From contig JACCRJ010000718.1 in assembly GCA_013813615.1 (NCBI GenBank), positions 1 through 5,592 on the forward strand: a DNA stretch of 5,592 nt. Reading direction: 5' to 3'. The number at the start of each line of letters is the position of its first letter. The stretch's first letter is position 1. Source of the stretch: Lautropia sp. (lineage in GTDB: Bacteria > Pseudomonadota > Gammaproteobacteria > Burkholderiales > Burkholderiaceae_E). Under the pieces are notes generated by a model that was not told the DNA's origin, did not search any database, and saw only the letters and a list, made by a program, of their open reading frames with translations. Shown piece after piece: positions 1-5,592 of this stretch. A program made the translations under genes and the position numbers.

Positions 1-3000
1 GTGCAGGCCGACACTATTAAGGACGACGACCGCGAACTCCTCGATATCTTCCTGGTGGAGGCCGGTGAGGTCCTGGCGGCGATCCAGGAATCGCTGCAGC
101 AGAGCCGGGCGGCTCCTGCGGACAACCGGCCGTTGACGACGATCCGCCGTGCGTTCCACACCTTGAAGGGCTCGAGCCGCATGGTCGGCCTCGCGAAGTT
201 CGGCGAAGCCGGCTGGGCCTTCGAGCAGGTCCTGAACAAGTGGCTTTCGGAGGACCAGCCCGGCACTGGCCGGCTGTTCGAGCTGATCGAAGCCGGCCAC
301 GGACTTTTCAGCGTGTGGCTCGCCGCGCTGCACCGGGACCCGTCGGCGGTCATCGAATGCGAGTCCCTGGTCGCGCAATGCGAGGCGTTGCGCGAGGGCC
401 GCGAATATGTGGAGAAGGCGGAACCACTGTTACCACTGGACCCGGTGAAGCAGTCATTCACCGGGCTGCCGGCGATGGCTGAAGTCGCGGCGGATGAGCC
501 GGCCTTGCAGGCTCCCGCGCAGATTACCGTGCGCGAGCTTTCCGTCGAAGACCTGGAAGCGTTTGTCGAGGCGGATGACGAATTCGTCGTGGCCTCGGAC
601 GAGCCTGCAGACCCCGAGCTCGATCTCCTCCCGTCTTCCACTGAAGCCGCCGCGGCGCACCTCGAGATGGCGGATACCGCCTCCCTCCGGGCCTGGTTCG
701 ACGCCGAAGCCGAGGCCGGGACGGACGCCGAAGCCGAGGCCGGGGCGGACGCCGAAGCCACGGCCGATGCCGAGGCCGAGTCGGCGGCTCAAGCTGAAGC
801 CGAGAGCGTAGCCGAAGGCGAAGCGTCCGATGAAAAGACGTCGGCGGAGAAGACGTGGATCGGCCTGCGGAGCATCGATGCGCAGCTGTTCGAGATATTC
901 AATGCCGAAGCCGCCGAGACGCGGGAGCGCCTCGATGCCGAGCTTGCCGGCTGGCGGGAGCGCCGTGAGCTCAGCGCGCCGGAATCGCTGGTGCGGGCGC
1001 TGCATTCTCTGGTGGGCACTTCGCGTCACGTCGGACTGCTGCAGCTTCGCGCGATCGCCGAACCGGCCGAGCAGTTCCTGCTCAACCACGCCAAGGCGGC
1101 GAGACCGCTTCCGGCCGACCACCTCGCGCTGCTCTATGCGGCGATTGCGTCGATCAACTCGATGCTGGATCAGTTCTCCCGGCACATCGAGCCGCAGCGG
1201 GATGCCCAGTCGGAACGGGCGATGATGGATCTCGCGTTCCAGTGGTCCAACCCGGAATCGGTCGTCGAGCCGGTCGATGCCGACCGCTCGGTGCGCGGCG
1301 AAGCGCTTCGCAAGAAGGCAGCGCAGGTGCTCGGGGCGGCCAGGCAGGCTGTGGAAGTCGAGCACGACGTGTATCACGGGTTGTTCGACGAGATCGACCC
1401 GGACCTCGGGCCGGTCTTTTTCGAGGAGACCGACGACCTGCTGCCGCAGATCGACAAGGGCCTTCACCAGTGGCGTGCGCACCCCGCCGAGGAGGCCTCG
1501 CCCAACGTCCTGATGCGGCTCCTGCACACGATCAAGGGCAGCGCGCGGATGGCGGGCGCCATGCGCTTCGGCCAGATGATCCACGAGTTGGAAACCCGGG
1601 TCGAGGAGGCGATCGAACTACCCGAAGTGCCGGAGACGCTGGTCGATCAGCTGGTCGCGCAGTACGACCAGGCCTTTGCTGCCTATGAGGAACTGAAGGA
1701 GCCGGGAGAGCAGTCGCAGCCCGCTGCGGGAGGCATCTTCACCGTACCCGCGGCGGTTGCGGGAACCGTCATCCCGGCGGGAATGGACAAGGCCGGGGAC
1801 GCCGCGGGGGCGAAGACTCGTCAGCCGGCGCCGCCGCTGCCTGCTCAGTCAGCGGGTACCGAAGTGACGCCGGCGAAGCGCGTCGCTGCTGCCGGCGCGA
1901 GCGCCGCGTCGCTCTCGGTGCATGCCGAACTCGATGCCCAACTGATGGCCGGCGCGGCGCAGGCTGCCGCCGCCGCCCAGCAGGTGATCCGGGTGAGGGC
2001 GGACGTGCTCGACCGGATGGTGAGCGAATCGGGCGAGGTGTCGGTCGCGCGCGCCCGACTGGACAGCGAGATGGCGGTGATCCGCCAGTCGCTTGGCGAA
2101 TTGACCGAGAACGTCAATCGGCTGCGCGGACAGCTGCGCGAGATCGAGATCCAGGCGGACAACCAGGTGCAGGCGCAGATCGCGCATGCGAAGGATGCGC
2201 GTGCGGATTTCGACCCGCTCGAGTTCGACCGCTACACCCGGTTCCAGGAGCTGACCAAGATGCTGGCGGAGTCGGTCAACGACGTTGCCACGGTGCAGCA
2301 GAACGCGTTGCGTTCAGTGGAAGCAGCTACCCAGGACCTGGCGCGCCAGGGTCAGGTCAGCCGCAGCCTGCAGCAGAACCTGATGCGAATCCGGATGGTG
2401 CAGTTCTCGACTATCACCGATCGTCTCTATCGGGTGGTGCGCCAGGCGGCGAAGGACGCGGACAAGCGCGTCGTCATGGAGCTCAAGGGCGGCAACGCCG
2501 AGATCGACCGCAGCGTGCTGGAGCGGATGGCCGCTCCGATGGAGCACCTGCTCCGCAACTCCGTGGCTCACGGGATCGAGACGCGCGTCGACCGCATCGC
2601 GGCGGGTAAGCCGGAAACCGGCGAGCTGGTCGTGGCAATGCGCCAGGAAGGCAACGAAGTCATCATGAGTTTCGCGGATGACGGCGCAGGTCTGGACTAT
2701 GCCAGGATCGAGCAGCGGGCGCGCGAACGCGGGCTGCTGCCCGAGGGCCGCAAGCCGACGGTGCGCGAGCTGGCCCAGCTGATCTTTGCGCCGGGCTTTT
2801 CGACGGCATTGGAAGTGACGGCGCTTTCTGGTCGCGGGATCGGCATGGACGTCGTTCGCGCCGAAGTCAGTGCGATGGGTGGGCGCATCGACATCGACGC
2901 GAGTCCCGGCGTCGGCACCTGCTTCACCATCCACCTGCCGGTATCGCTGGCAGTGAGCCAGGTGGTGCTGCTCGCGGTGGACCAGGCGAAGTTTGCGGTT

Positions 3001-3801
3001 CAGGCGGCGCTGGTCGAACAGATTCTGCAGGTGAAGCCGGAGGTGCTGGCGGCTGCCTACGAATCGCATTCCATCGAGTGCGATGGCGAAGCAGTGCCGA
3101 TGTACTTCCTCGGCAGCCTGCTCGAGCTGCCGCAGTCGCGCCCGATCGCCCAGCGCCAGTCGCCGGTCGTCATCGTGCGTGCGGGCAGCTCCCGAATTGC
3201 ACTGCACGTCGACCGGGTCGTGCCCAACCAGGAGGTGGTGATCAAGAACGTCGGGCCGCAGCTGGCCCGCCTGAGCGGAATCGCCGGCGCGACCATTCTC
3301 GGCAACGGCGATATCGTCCTGATTCTCAACCCTGTGCAGCTGGCGCTGGCGAGCATCGCTAACCAGGCCGGCGAGGGCGATACGGCGCATTTTGCCGCCA
3401 CCGACATCGCCGCCACGGCCACGGTGATGGTGGTTGACGATTCGGTGACGGTGCGCAAGGTGACGCAGCGGTTGCTGGTGCGCGAGGGTTATACGGTTCT
3501 GCTGGCCAAGGACGGCGTCGATGCGTTGCGGCAACTGCAGGACGTGGTGCCGGATATGATGCTGGTAGACATAGAGATGCCGCGGATGGACGGGTTCGAC
3601 CTTACCAAGAACGTGCGTGCAACAGAGCGGCTGCAGCACATCCCGATCATCATGATCACGTCGCGCACGGCGGACAAGCACCGCAACCATGCGTTTTCGC
3701 TGGGTGTGGATGCCTTTCTCGGCAAGCCTTATCCCGAAGACGAGCTGCTGCGCCACGTGCGTGGCTTCGCCACCCAGCGCCGCACCGAACGCACCTGGTA
3801 G
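1..3801 (+). CDS. PilL/ChpA-type hybrid chemosensory histidine kinase, probably 5'-partial
   Basis: CheA-like kinase of the type IV pilus (Chp/Pil) system, expected to control twitching motility from a cytoplasmic array. Visible domains in order: HPt1 about residues 9-130, phospho-acceptor H53 in HTLKGSSRMVG; HPt2 about 290-397, H335 in HSLVGTSRHVG; HPt3 about 455-565, H509 in HTIKGSARMAG; an Ala/Pro-rich linker about 566-655; a helical dimerisation region about 660-830; an HATPase with N-box N853/H857, G1 box DDGAG (893-897), a PGFST segment (931-935) and G2 box GRGIGMD (944-950); a CheW-like domain about 983-1115; and a receiver 1141-1260 with D1146/D1147, phospho-acceptor D1190, T1220 and K1242. 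All kinase and receiver key residues are intact. No signal peptide or membrane segment is seen. The frame is open from base 1. GTG is the first codon, but family members usually carry further HPt domains upstream, so this is probably the C-terminal part. The stop is TAG. Identification is firm; PilL versus ChpA naming is uncertain. Confidence 0.93.
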   Translation: MQADTIKDDDRELLDIFLVEAGEVLAAIQESLQQSRAAPADNRPLTTIRRAFHTLKGSSRMVGLAKFGEAGWAFEQVLNKWLSEDQPGTGRLFELIEAGHGLFSVWLAALHRDPSAVIECESLVAQCEALREGREYVEKAEPLLPLDPVKQSFTGLPAMAEVAADEPALQAPAQITVRELSVEDLEAFVEADDEFVVASDEPADPELDLLPSSTEAAAAHLEMADTASLRAWFDAEAEAGTDAEAEAGADAEATADAEAESAAQAEAESVAEGEASDEKTSAEKTWIGLRSIDAQLFEIFNAEAAETRERLDAELAGWRERRELSAPESLVRALHSLVGTSRHVGLLQLRAIAEPAEQFLLNHAKAARPLPADHLALLYAAIASINSMLDQFSRHIEPQRDAQSERAMMDLAFQWSNPESVVEPVDADRSVRGEALRKKAAQVLGAARQAVEVEHDVYHGLFDEIDPDLGPVFFEETDDLLPQIDKGLHQWRAHPAEEASPNVLMRLLHTIKGSARMAGAMRFGQMIHELETRVEEAIELPEVPETLVDQLVAQYDQAFAAYEELKEPGEQSQPAAGGIFTVPAAVAGTVIPAGMDKAGDAAGAKTRQPAPPLPAQSAGTEVTPAKRVAAAGASAASLSVHAELDAQLMAGAAQAAAAAQQVIRVRADVLDRMVSESGEVSVARARLDSEMAVIRQSLGELTENVNRLRGQLREIEIQADNQVQAQIAHAKDARADFDPLEFDRYTRFQELTKMLAESVNDVATVQQNALRSVEAATQDLARQGQVSRSLQQNLMRIRMVQFSTITDRLYRVVRQAAKDADKRVVMELKGGNAEIDRSVLERMAAPMEHLLRNSVAHGIETRVDRIAAGKPETGELVVAMRQEGNEVIMSFADDGAGLDYARIEQRARERGLLPEGRKPTVRELAQLIFAPGFSTALEVTALSGRGIGMDVVRAEVSAMGGRIDIDASPGVGTCFTIHLPVSLAVSQVVLLAVDQAKFAVQAALVEQILQVKPEVLAAAYESHSIECDGEAVPMYFLGSLLELPQSRPIAQRQSPVVIVRAGSSRIALHVDRVVPNQEVVIKNVGPQLARLSGIAGATILGNGDIVLILNPVQLALASIANQAGEGDTAHFAATDIAATATVMVVDDSVTVRKVTQRLLVREGYTVLLAKDGVDALRQLQDVVPDMMLVDIEMPRMDGFDLTKNVRATERLQHIPIIMITSRTADKHRNHAFSLGVDAFLGKPYPEDELLRHVRGFATQRRTERTW
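700..771 (+). repeat. 24-bp tandem repeat, three units, inside the kinase gene
   Basis: Three head-to-tail 24-base units begin at 700, 724 and 748, each starting GACGCCGAAGCC. Units 1 and 2 differ at one base (ACG versus GCG at the end); unit 3 diverges in its second half. They encode DAEAEAGT, DAEAEAGA and DATA-like DAEATADA, and the Ala/Glu-rich run continues imperfectly to about base 825. The repeat is in frame, so copy changes would only lengthen or shorten the acidic linker between HPt1 and HPt2. Confidence 0.85.
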
Positions 3802-3812
3802 GAATGGCCGGC

Positions 3813-3833
3813 CGGGACCGCGGTAGCGGCCCG
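3813..3833 (+). terminator. GC-rich hairpin after the kinase gene, possible weak terminator
   Basis: A hairpin starts 12 bases after the TAG stop. CCGC (3818-3821) pairs with GCGG (3826-3829) around a GGTA loop. Beyond a single bulged A (3817), CGGG (3813-3816) pairs with CCCG (3830-3833). The bases after it (CTTCCGTCC) are pyrimidine-rich but not a T tract, so intrinsic termination would be weak. It could instead stabilise the mRNA 3' end or have no role. Confidence 0.3.
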
Positions 3834-3897
3834 CTTCCGTCCTGCTCAACCTCGTCGAGACGCCGACGGGTGCCCTTTCGCAGCGGGCTGGCGCCGG

Positions 3898-3931
3898 TAT
3901 AAAGTTGCGGCCGCAGGCAGCGCATTACAAT
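3898..3931 (+). promoter_or_regulatory. Candidate sigma-70 promoter region for the algH-ruvX-pyrR operon
   Basis: Two AT-rich hexamers stand out in otherwise GC-rich DNA: TATAAA (3898-3903) and TACAAT (3926-3931), each close to the -10 consensus TATAAT. TACAAT has TTGCGG (3905-3910) upstream as a partial -35, with a short 15-base spacer. Transcription would start near 3938 and leave a leader of about 20 bases before the GTG start of algH. TATAAA has no convincing -35. The 157-base gap between the kinase stop and algH supports a separate promoter here, but the match is imperfect. The rest of the gap shows nothing else recognisable. Confidence 0.4.
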
Positions 3932-3948
3932 GTCCCGCAGAAACGTTC

Positions 3949-3961
3949 GGGAAAGCCTGTG
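3949..3961 (+). promoter_or_regulatory. Weak ribosome binding site and GTG start of algH
   Basis: GGGA (3949-3952) lies 6 bases before GTG (3959-3961). It is only a partial Shine-Dalgarno. It is the best-supported start because translation from it gives MASTTVTTDLSNHF, matching the short N-terminus typical of the family. The upstream in-frame TTG at 3905 would add 18 residues of non-family sequence and would lie inside the candidate promoter. Confidence 0.5.
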
Positions 3962-4531
3962 GCGTCCACTACTGTAACAACCGACCTGAGCAACCACTTC
4001 CTGCTCGCGATGCCGAACATGGCGGATCCGAACTTCAGCGGCGCCGTCGTGCTGGTGGCTGAGCATAACGACCGCGGTGCGCTCGGTCTGGTCCTGAACA
4101 AGCCCACCACGATGACGCTAGGCACGCTGCTGCAGAGGATCGACCTGGCCACCTCAACCGGGAGCCTGGACCGCACCCCCGTCTTCTATGGTGGTCCCGT
4201 GCAGACGGATCGTGGCTTCGTGCTGCACCACCCCGGGGGGAAATGGAACTCGACCGTGGAGATCGGGCCCGAGATCTCGCTGACCACCTCGAAGGACATC
4301 CTCGAGGCGGTCGCCGACGGGTCCGGCCCCGAGCGGCTGCTGGTGACGCTCGGCTACGCCGGCTGGGGCCCCGGACAGCTGGAGGCGGAGATCGGCCAGA
4401 ACGCATGGCTGACCGTGCCCGCCGACCCCACGCTGTTGTTCGACACACCGGCTGAGGAACGCTTCATCCAGGCCTACCAGATGCTTGGCGTCGACCCCGC
4501 GTTGCTGTCCCCGGCGGCGGGGCATGCATGA
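3959..4531 (+). CDS. algH: YqgE/AlgH family protein (UPF0301/DUF179)
   Basis: A 190-residue cytoplasmic protein of the YqgE/AlgH family, the usual length. The family's biochemical role is not settled; AlgH was named for an effect on alginate regulation in Pseudomonas. Family hallmarks seen: TTDLSNHFLLAMPNMADPNF near the N-terminus (residues 7-26), EHNDRGALGLVLNKP (35-49), YGGPVQTDRGFVLH (77-90), LTTSKDILEAV (108-118), LLVTLGYAGWGPGQLE (127-142), QNAWLTVPAD (147-156) and an AGHA C-terminus. No signal peptide or transmembrane segment is evident. GTG at 3959 is preferred as the start over TTG at 3905. Its stop overlaps the start of ruvX by four bases, the classic algH-ruvX pairing, so co-expression and translational coupling are likely. 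Family assignment is secure; the function of this copy cannot be told from sequence. Confidence 0.93.
   Translation: MASTTVTTDLSNHFLLAMPNMADPNFSGAVVLVAEHNDRGALGLVLNKPTTMTLGTLLQRIDLATSTGSLDRTPVFYGGPVQTDRGFVLHHPGGKWNSTVEIGPEISLTTSKDILEAVADGSGPERLLVTLGYAGWGPGQLEAEIGQNAWLTVPADPTLLFDTPAEERFIQAYQMLGVDPALLSPAAGHA
4516..4522 (+). promoter_or_regulatory. Ribosome binding site for ruvX inside algH
   Basis: GGCGGGG lies within the last codons of algH and ends 5 bases before the ATG at 4528. It is a purine-rich approximation of a Shine-Dalgarno. With the ATGA stop/start overlap it supports initiation by coupled ribosomes rather than by a strong independent site. Confidence 0.45.
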
Positions 4532-5016
4532 GCGCGCCGCGCGGCCGCCCGCCCGGCCGCCCGAAGGCGCGCACGATCCTCGCCTTCGACTACGGCGCGC
4601 GGCGCATCGGCGTCGCCGTCGGGAACACCATCACCCGGAGCGCCCGGCCGTTGCAGACGGTGTCCGAGGAAGCCACTCCACGGCGCTTCGGACGGATCGC
4701 AGAACTGCTGGATCAGTGGCATCCGGACTCGCTGGTGGTCGGCCGCCCGGTGCATCCGGATGGTGCGCCGCACGAGGTTACCGCCGCGGCCGAACGCTTC
4801 GCACGGCAGTTGACAGGCCGTTTCGGCCTTCCTGTGGAACTGGTCGATGAGCGCTTCAGCACGGTGGAGGCGCGCGGTCGACGCCGGGACGAGCGGGCCG
4901 CCGGCATGCCGTCCGCGGCAGCCCTGGGTATGGGTTCGCGGGAAGCGCTGGCGGACGACGACGCCGCGGCCGCCGCGGTGATCCTCGACCAGTACCTGGG
5001 GGCGCTCGAGAGCTGA
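4528..5016 (+). CDS. ruvX: RuvX/YqgF Holliday junction resolvase-like nuclease
   Basis: A 162-residue RNase H-fold protein of the YqgF/RuvX family, tied in bacteria to 16S rRNA 5'-end maturation and Holliday-junction resolution. Motif I is FDYGARRIGVAVG with acidic D21. The strand-4 motif is VVGRP (70-74), followed by HPDG and PHE. The third motif is VDERFST (106-112, D107/E108). The C-terminal acidic motif is DDDAAAAAVILDQYL (143-157), with D145 the likely catalytic aspartate. All expected acidic positions are present. Three oddities: a Pro/Arg/Gly N-terminus with an AT-hook-like PRGRP (4-8) then GRPK (10-13); R73 where the family usually has Leu; and an Ala/Gly-rich segment between motifs three and four that looks about nine residues longer than usual. 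ATG at 4528 overlaps the algH stop, and the gene's own TGA overlaps the pyrR ATG by one base. The family call is firm; which nuclease role applies in this host is not shown. Confidence 0.92.
   Translation: MSAPRGRPPGRPKARTILAFDYGARRIGVAVGNTITRSARPLQTVSEEATPRRFGRIAELLDQWHPDSLVVGRPVHPDGAPHEVTAAAERFARQLTGRFGLPVELVDERFSTVEARGRRRDERAAGMPSAAALGMGSREALADDDAAAAAVILDQYLGALES
4543..4566 (+). repeat. 12-bp direct repeat at the ruvX 5' end
   Basis: GGCCGCCCG occurs at 4543-4551 and again at 4555-4563, a 12-base period encoding the GRPP-GRPK doublet of the RuvX N-terminus. It is short and very GC-rich, so it may be either slippage or the trace of a duplicated basic motif. Confidence 0.55.
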
Positions 5017-5522
5017 TGAAACCCCCGATCGATGCGGAGGCGCTGTACCTGGTCCTGCTGGAATCGCTGCGCAAGCGGCTTGCCAGGCACGACCTGGTGA
5101 AGGAGCCGGCCATGATCGGCGTGCACAGCGGCGGCGCCTGGATCGCCGAGCGCCTGCACAGGGACCTCGGGCTCGGCTCGCCGCTGGGCTATCTTTCCAG
5201 CGCGTTCCATCGTGACGACTACGGCGAACGCGGCCTGCCCACCAACGTCAAGGCGACCGCCATCAACTTCCCGATCGACGACCAGCATATCATCCTGGTC
5301 GACGACATCCTTTTCACTGGCCGGACCATACGGGCGGCGCTCAACGAGATATTCGACTTCGGCCGGCCTGCGCGTGTCGAACTCGCAGTTCTGCTCGACC
5401 GCGGCGGGCGCGAGTTGCCGATGCAGGCGGACCACGTCGGTGCAGTGATGCCCTTGCGCAGCAACGAGAGCTTCGTGCTGAGCCAGGAAACCAGCGGTCG
5501 CTTCGCCCTCCGGATCGAGTGA
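5016..5522 (+). CDS. pyrR: PyrR: pyrimidine operon regulator / uracil phosphoribosyltransferase
   Basis: A 168-residue type I phosphoribosyltransferase of the PyrR family, close to the usual length. PyrR converts uracil and PRPP to UMP, and in Bacillus-type systems also binds pyr mRNA to control attenuation. Visible features: the start IDAEALYLVLLESL; GVHSGGAWIAERL (35-47); the HRDDY segment (65-69); the PRPP-binding loop ILVDDILFTGRT (93-104) with D96/D97, where F100 replaces the more common Tyr; NEIFDFGRPARV (110-121); and LDRGGRELP (127-135). Nothing is truncated. The ATG overlaps the ruvX stop in TGATG, so translation is probably coupled and no leader or attenuator precedes the gene. In many proteobacteria pyrB follows, but no pyrB start lies in the remaining 70 bases. 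Whether this copy regulates RNA or acts only as an enzyme is unknown. Confidence 0.94.
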   Translation: MKPPIDAEALYLVLLESLRKRLARHDLVKEPAMIGVHSGGAWIAERLHRDLGLGSPLGYLSSAFHRDDYGERGLPTNVKATAINFPIDDQHIILVDDILFTGRTIRAALNEIFDFGRPARVELAVLLDRGGRELPMQADHVGAVMPLRSNESFVLSQETSGRFALRIE

Positions 5523-5535
5523 GAGCTCCCCTGAC

Positions 5536-5548
5536 GCGCCTTCGGCGC
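5536..5548 (+). terminator. Short hairpin after pyrR, weak terminator candidate
   Basis: GCGCC (5536-5540) pairs perfectly with GGCGC (5544-5548) around a TTC loop, 13 bases after the pyrR stop, followed by TTTCCCC. The stem is only 5 base pairs and the T run only 3, so termination would be inefficient. A second possible pairing, CGCCG (5564-5568) with CGGCG (5578-5582), lies just downstream. The 70-base tail contains no ATG, GTG or TTG on the + strand. Confidence 0.3.
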
Positions 5549-5592
5549 TTTCCCCACTGGAGGCGCCGCCAGCGGCCCGGCGAAGCCGGATC

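Noticed and set aside
700..771. Tandem repeat as a CRISPR array
   Set aside because: The units are contiguous with no spacers, are in frame, and lie inside a long conserved gene.
454..1584. 376-residue open frame on the - strand
   Set aside because: It is antisense to the HPt1-HPt3 coding region. Its Arg/Gly-rich repeats simply mirror the 24-base sense repeat, and no family is recognisable.
2314..3849. 511-residue open frame on the - strand opposite the kinase
   Set aside because: It lies antisense to conserved kinase, CheW and receiver motifs, and its product is rich in Arg, His and Gln with no recognisable domain. Long antisense frames are expected in GC-rich genes where stop codons are rare.
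3905..3958. TTG at 3905 as the start of algH, adding 18 residues
   Set aside because: The extra residues do not resemble the family N-terminus, no Shine-Dalgarno precedes the TTG, and the stretch contains the best promoter candidate. GTG at 3959 gives a normal-length protein.
4713..5435. 240-residue open frame on the - strand across ruvX and pyrR
   Set aside because: It spans two well-supported overlapping genes on the other strand and shows no domain of its own, so it is a composition artefact.
5523..5592. Start of pyrB in the window tail
   Set aside because: pyrB would be expected next, but there is no ATG, GTG or TTG on the + strand in these 70 bases and no frame resembles an aspartate carbamoyltransferase N-terminus.

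Overview
The window comes from a GC-rich proteobacterium and holds four genes, all on the + strand. The best guess for the host is a betaproteobacterium. This rests on remembered family features, not a search: the AlgH protein ends in AGHA and contains a VQTDRGFVLH-type segment, RuvX contains a FDYGxRRIGVAVGNT segment, and PyrR contains FDFGRPAR and LDRGGRELP. The gene order, a type IV pilus chemosensory kinase followed by algH/yqgE, ruvX/yqgF and pyrR, also fits beta- and gammaproteobacteria. A gammaproteobacterium is not excluded.

Layout. Bases 1-3801 encode a very large hybrid CheA-type histidine kinase of the PilL/ChpA class. It has three HPt domains, an Ala/Pro-rich linker, a coiled-coil dimerisation region, an HATPase domain, a CheW-like domain and a C-terminal receiver. 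The reading frame begins at base 1, so the gene is probably cut at its 5' end. A 157-base gap (3802-3958) carries a GC-rich hairpin and an AT-rich promoter-like patch. Three tightly packed genes follow: algH/yqgE (3959-4531), ruvX/yqgF (4528-5016) and pyrR (5016-5522). They are joined by a 4-base ATGA overlap and a 1-base TGATG overlap, which indicates one translationally coupled operon. The last 70 bases hold no recognisable gene start, only small GC-rich inverted repeats; pyrB is the usual next gene but is not visible.

How the genes relate. The kinase would take input from a pilus methyl-accepting receptor and pass phosphate through its HPt domains to its own receiver and to PilG/PilH-type regulators, controlling twitching motility. 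The downstream genes are housekeeping: a conserved protein of poorly defined function, a Holliday-junction resolvase-like nuclease involved in RNA/DNA processing, and a PRPP-binding pyrimidine regulator or uracil phosphoribosyltransferase. Their neighbourhood looks like conserved synteny rather than a shared pathway.

I found no clear undescribed system. The points most worth a second look are an AT-hook-like N-terminus on RuvX, a middle HPt domain lacking the usual lysine, a near-perfect 24-base tandem repeat coding an Ala/Glu linker in the kinase, and a pyrR embedded in an operon with no room for an attenuation leader.
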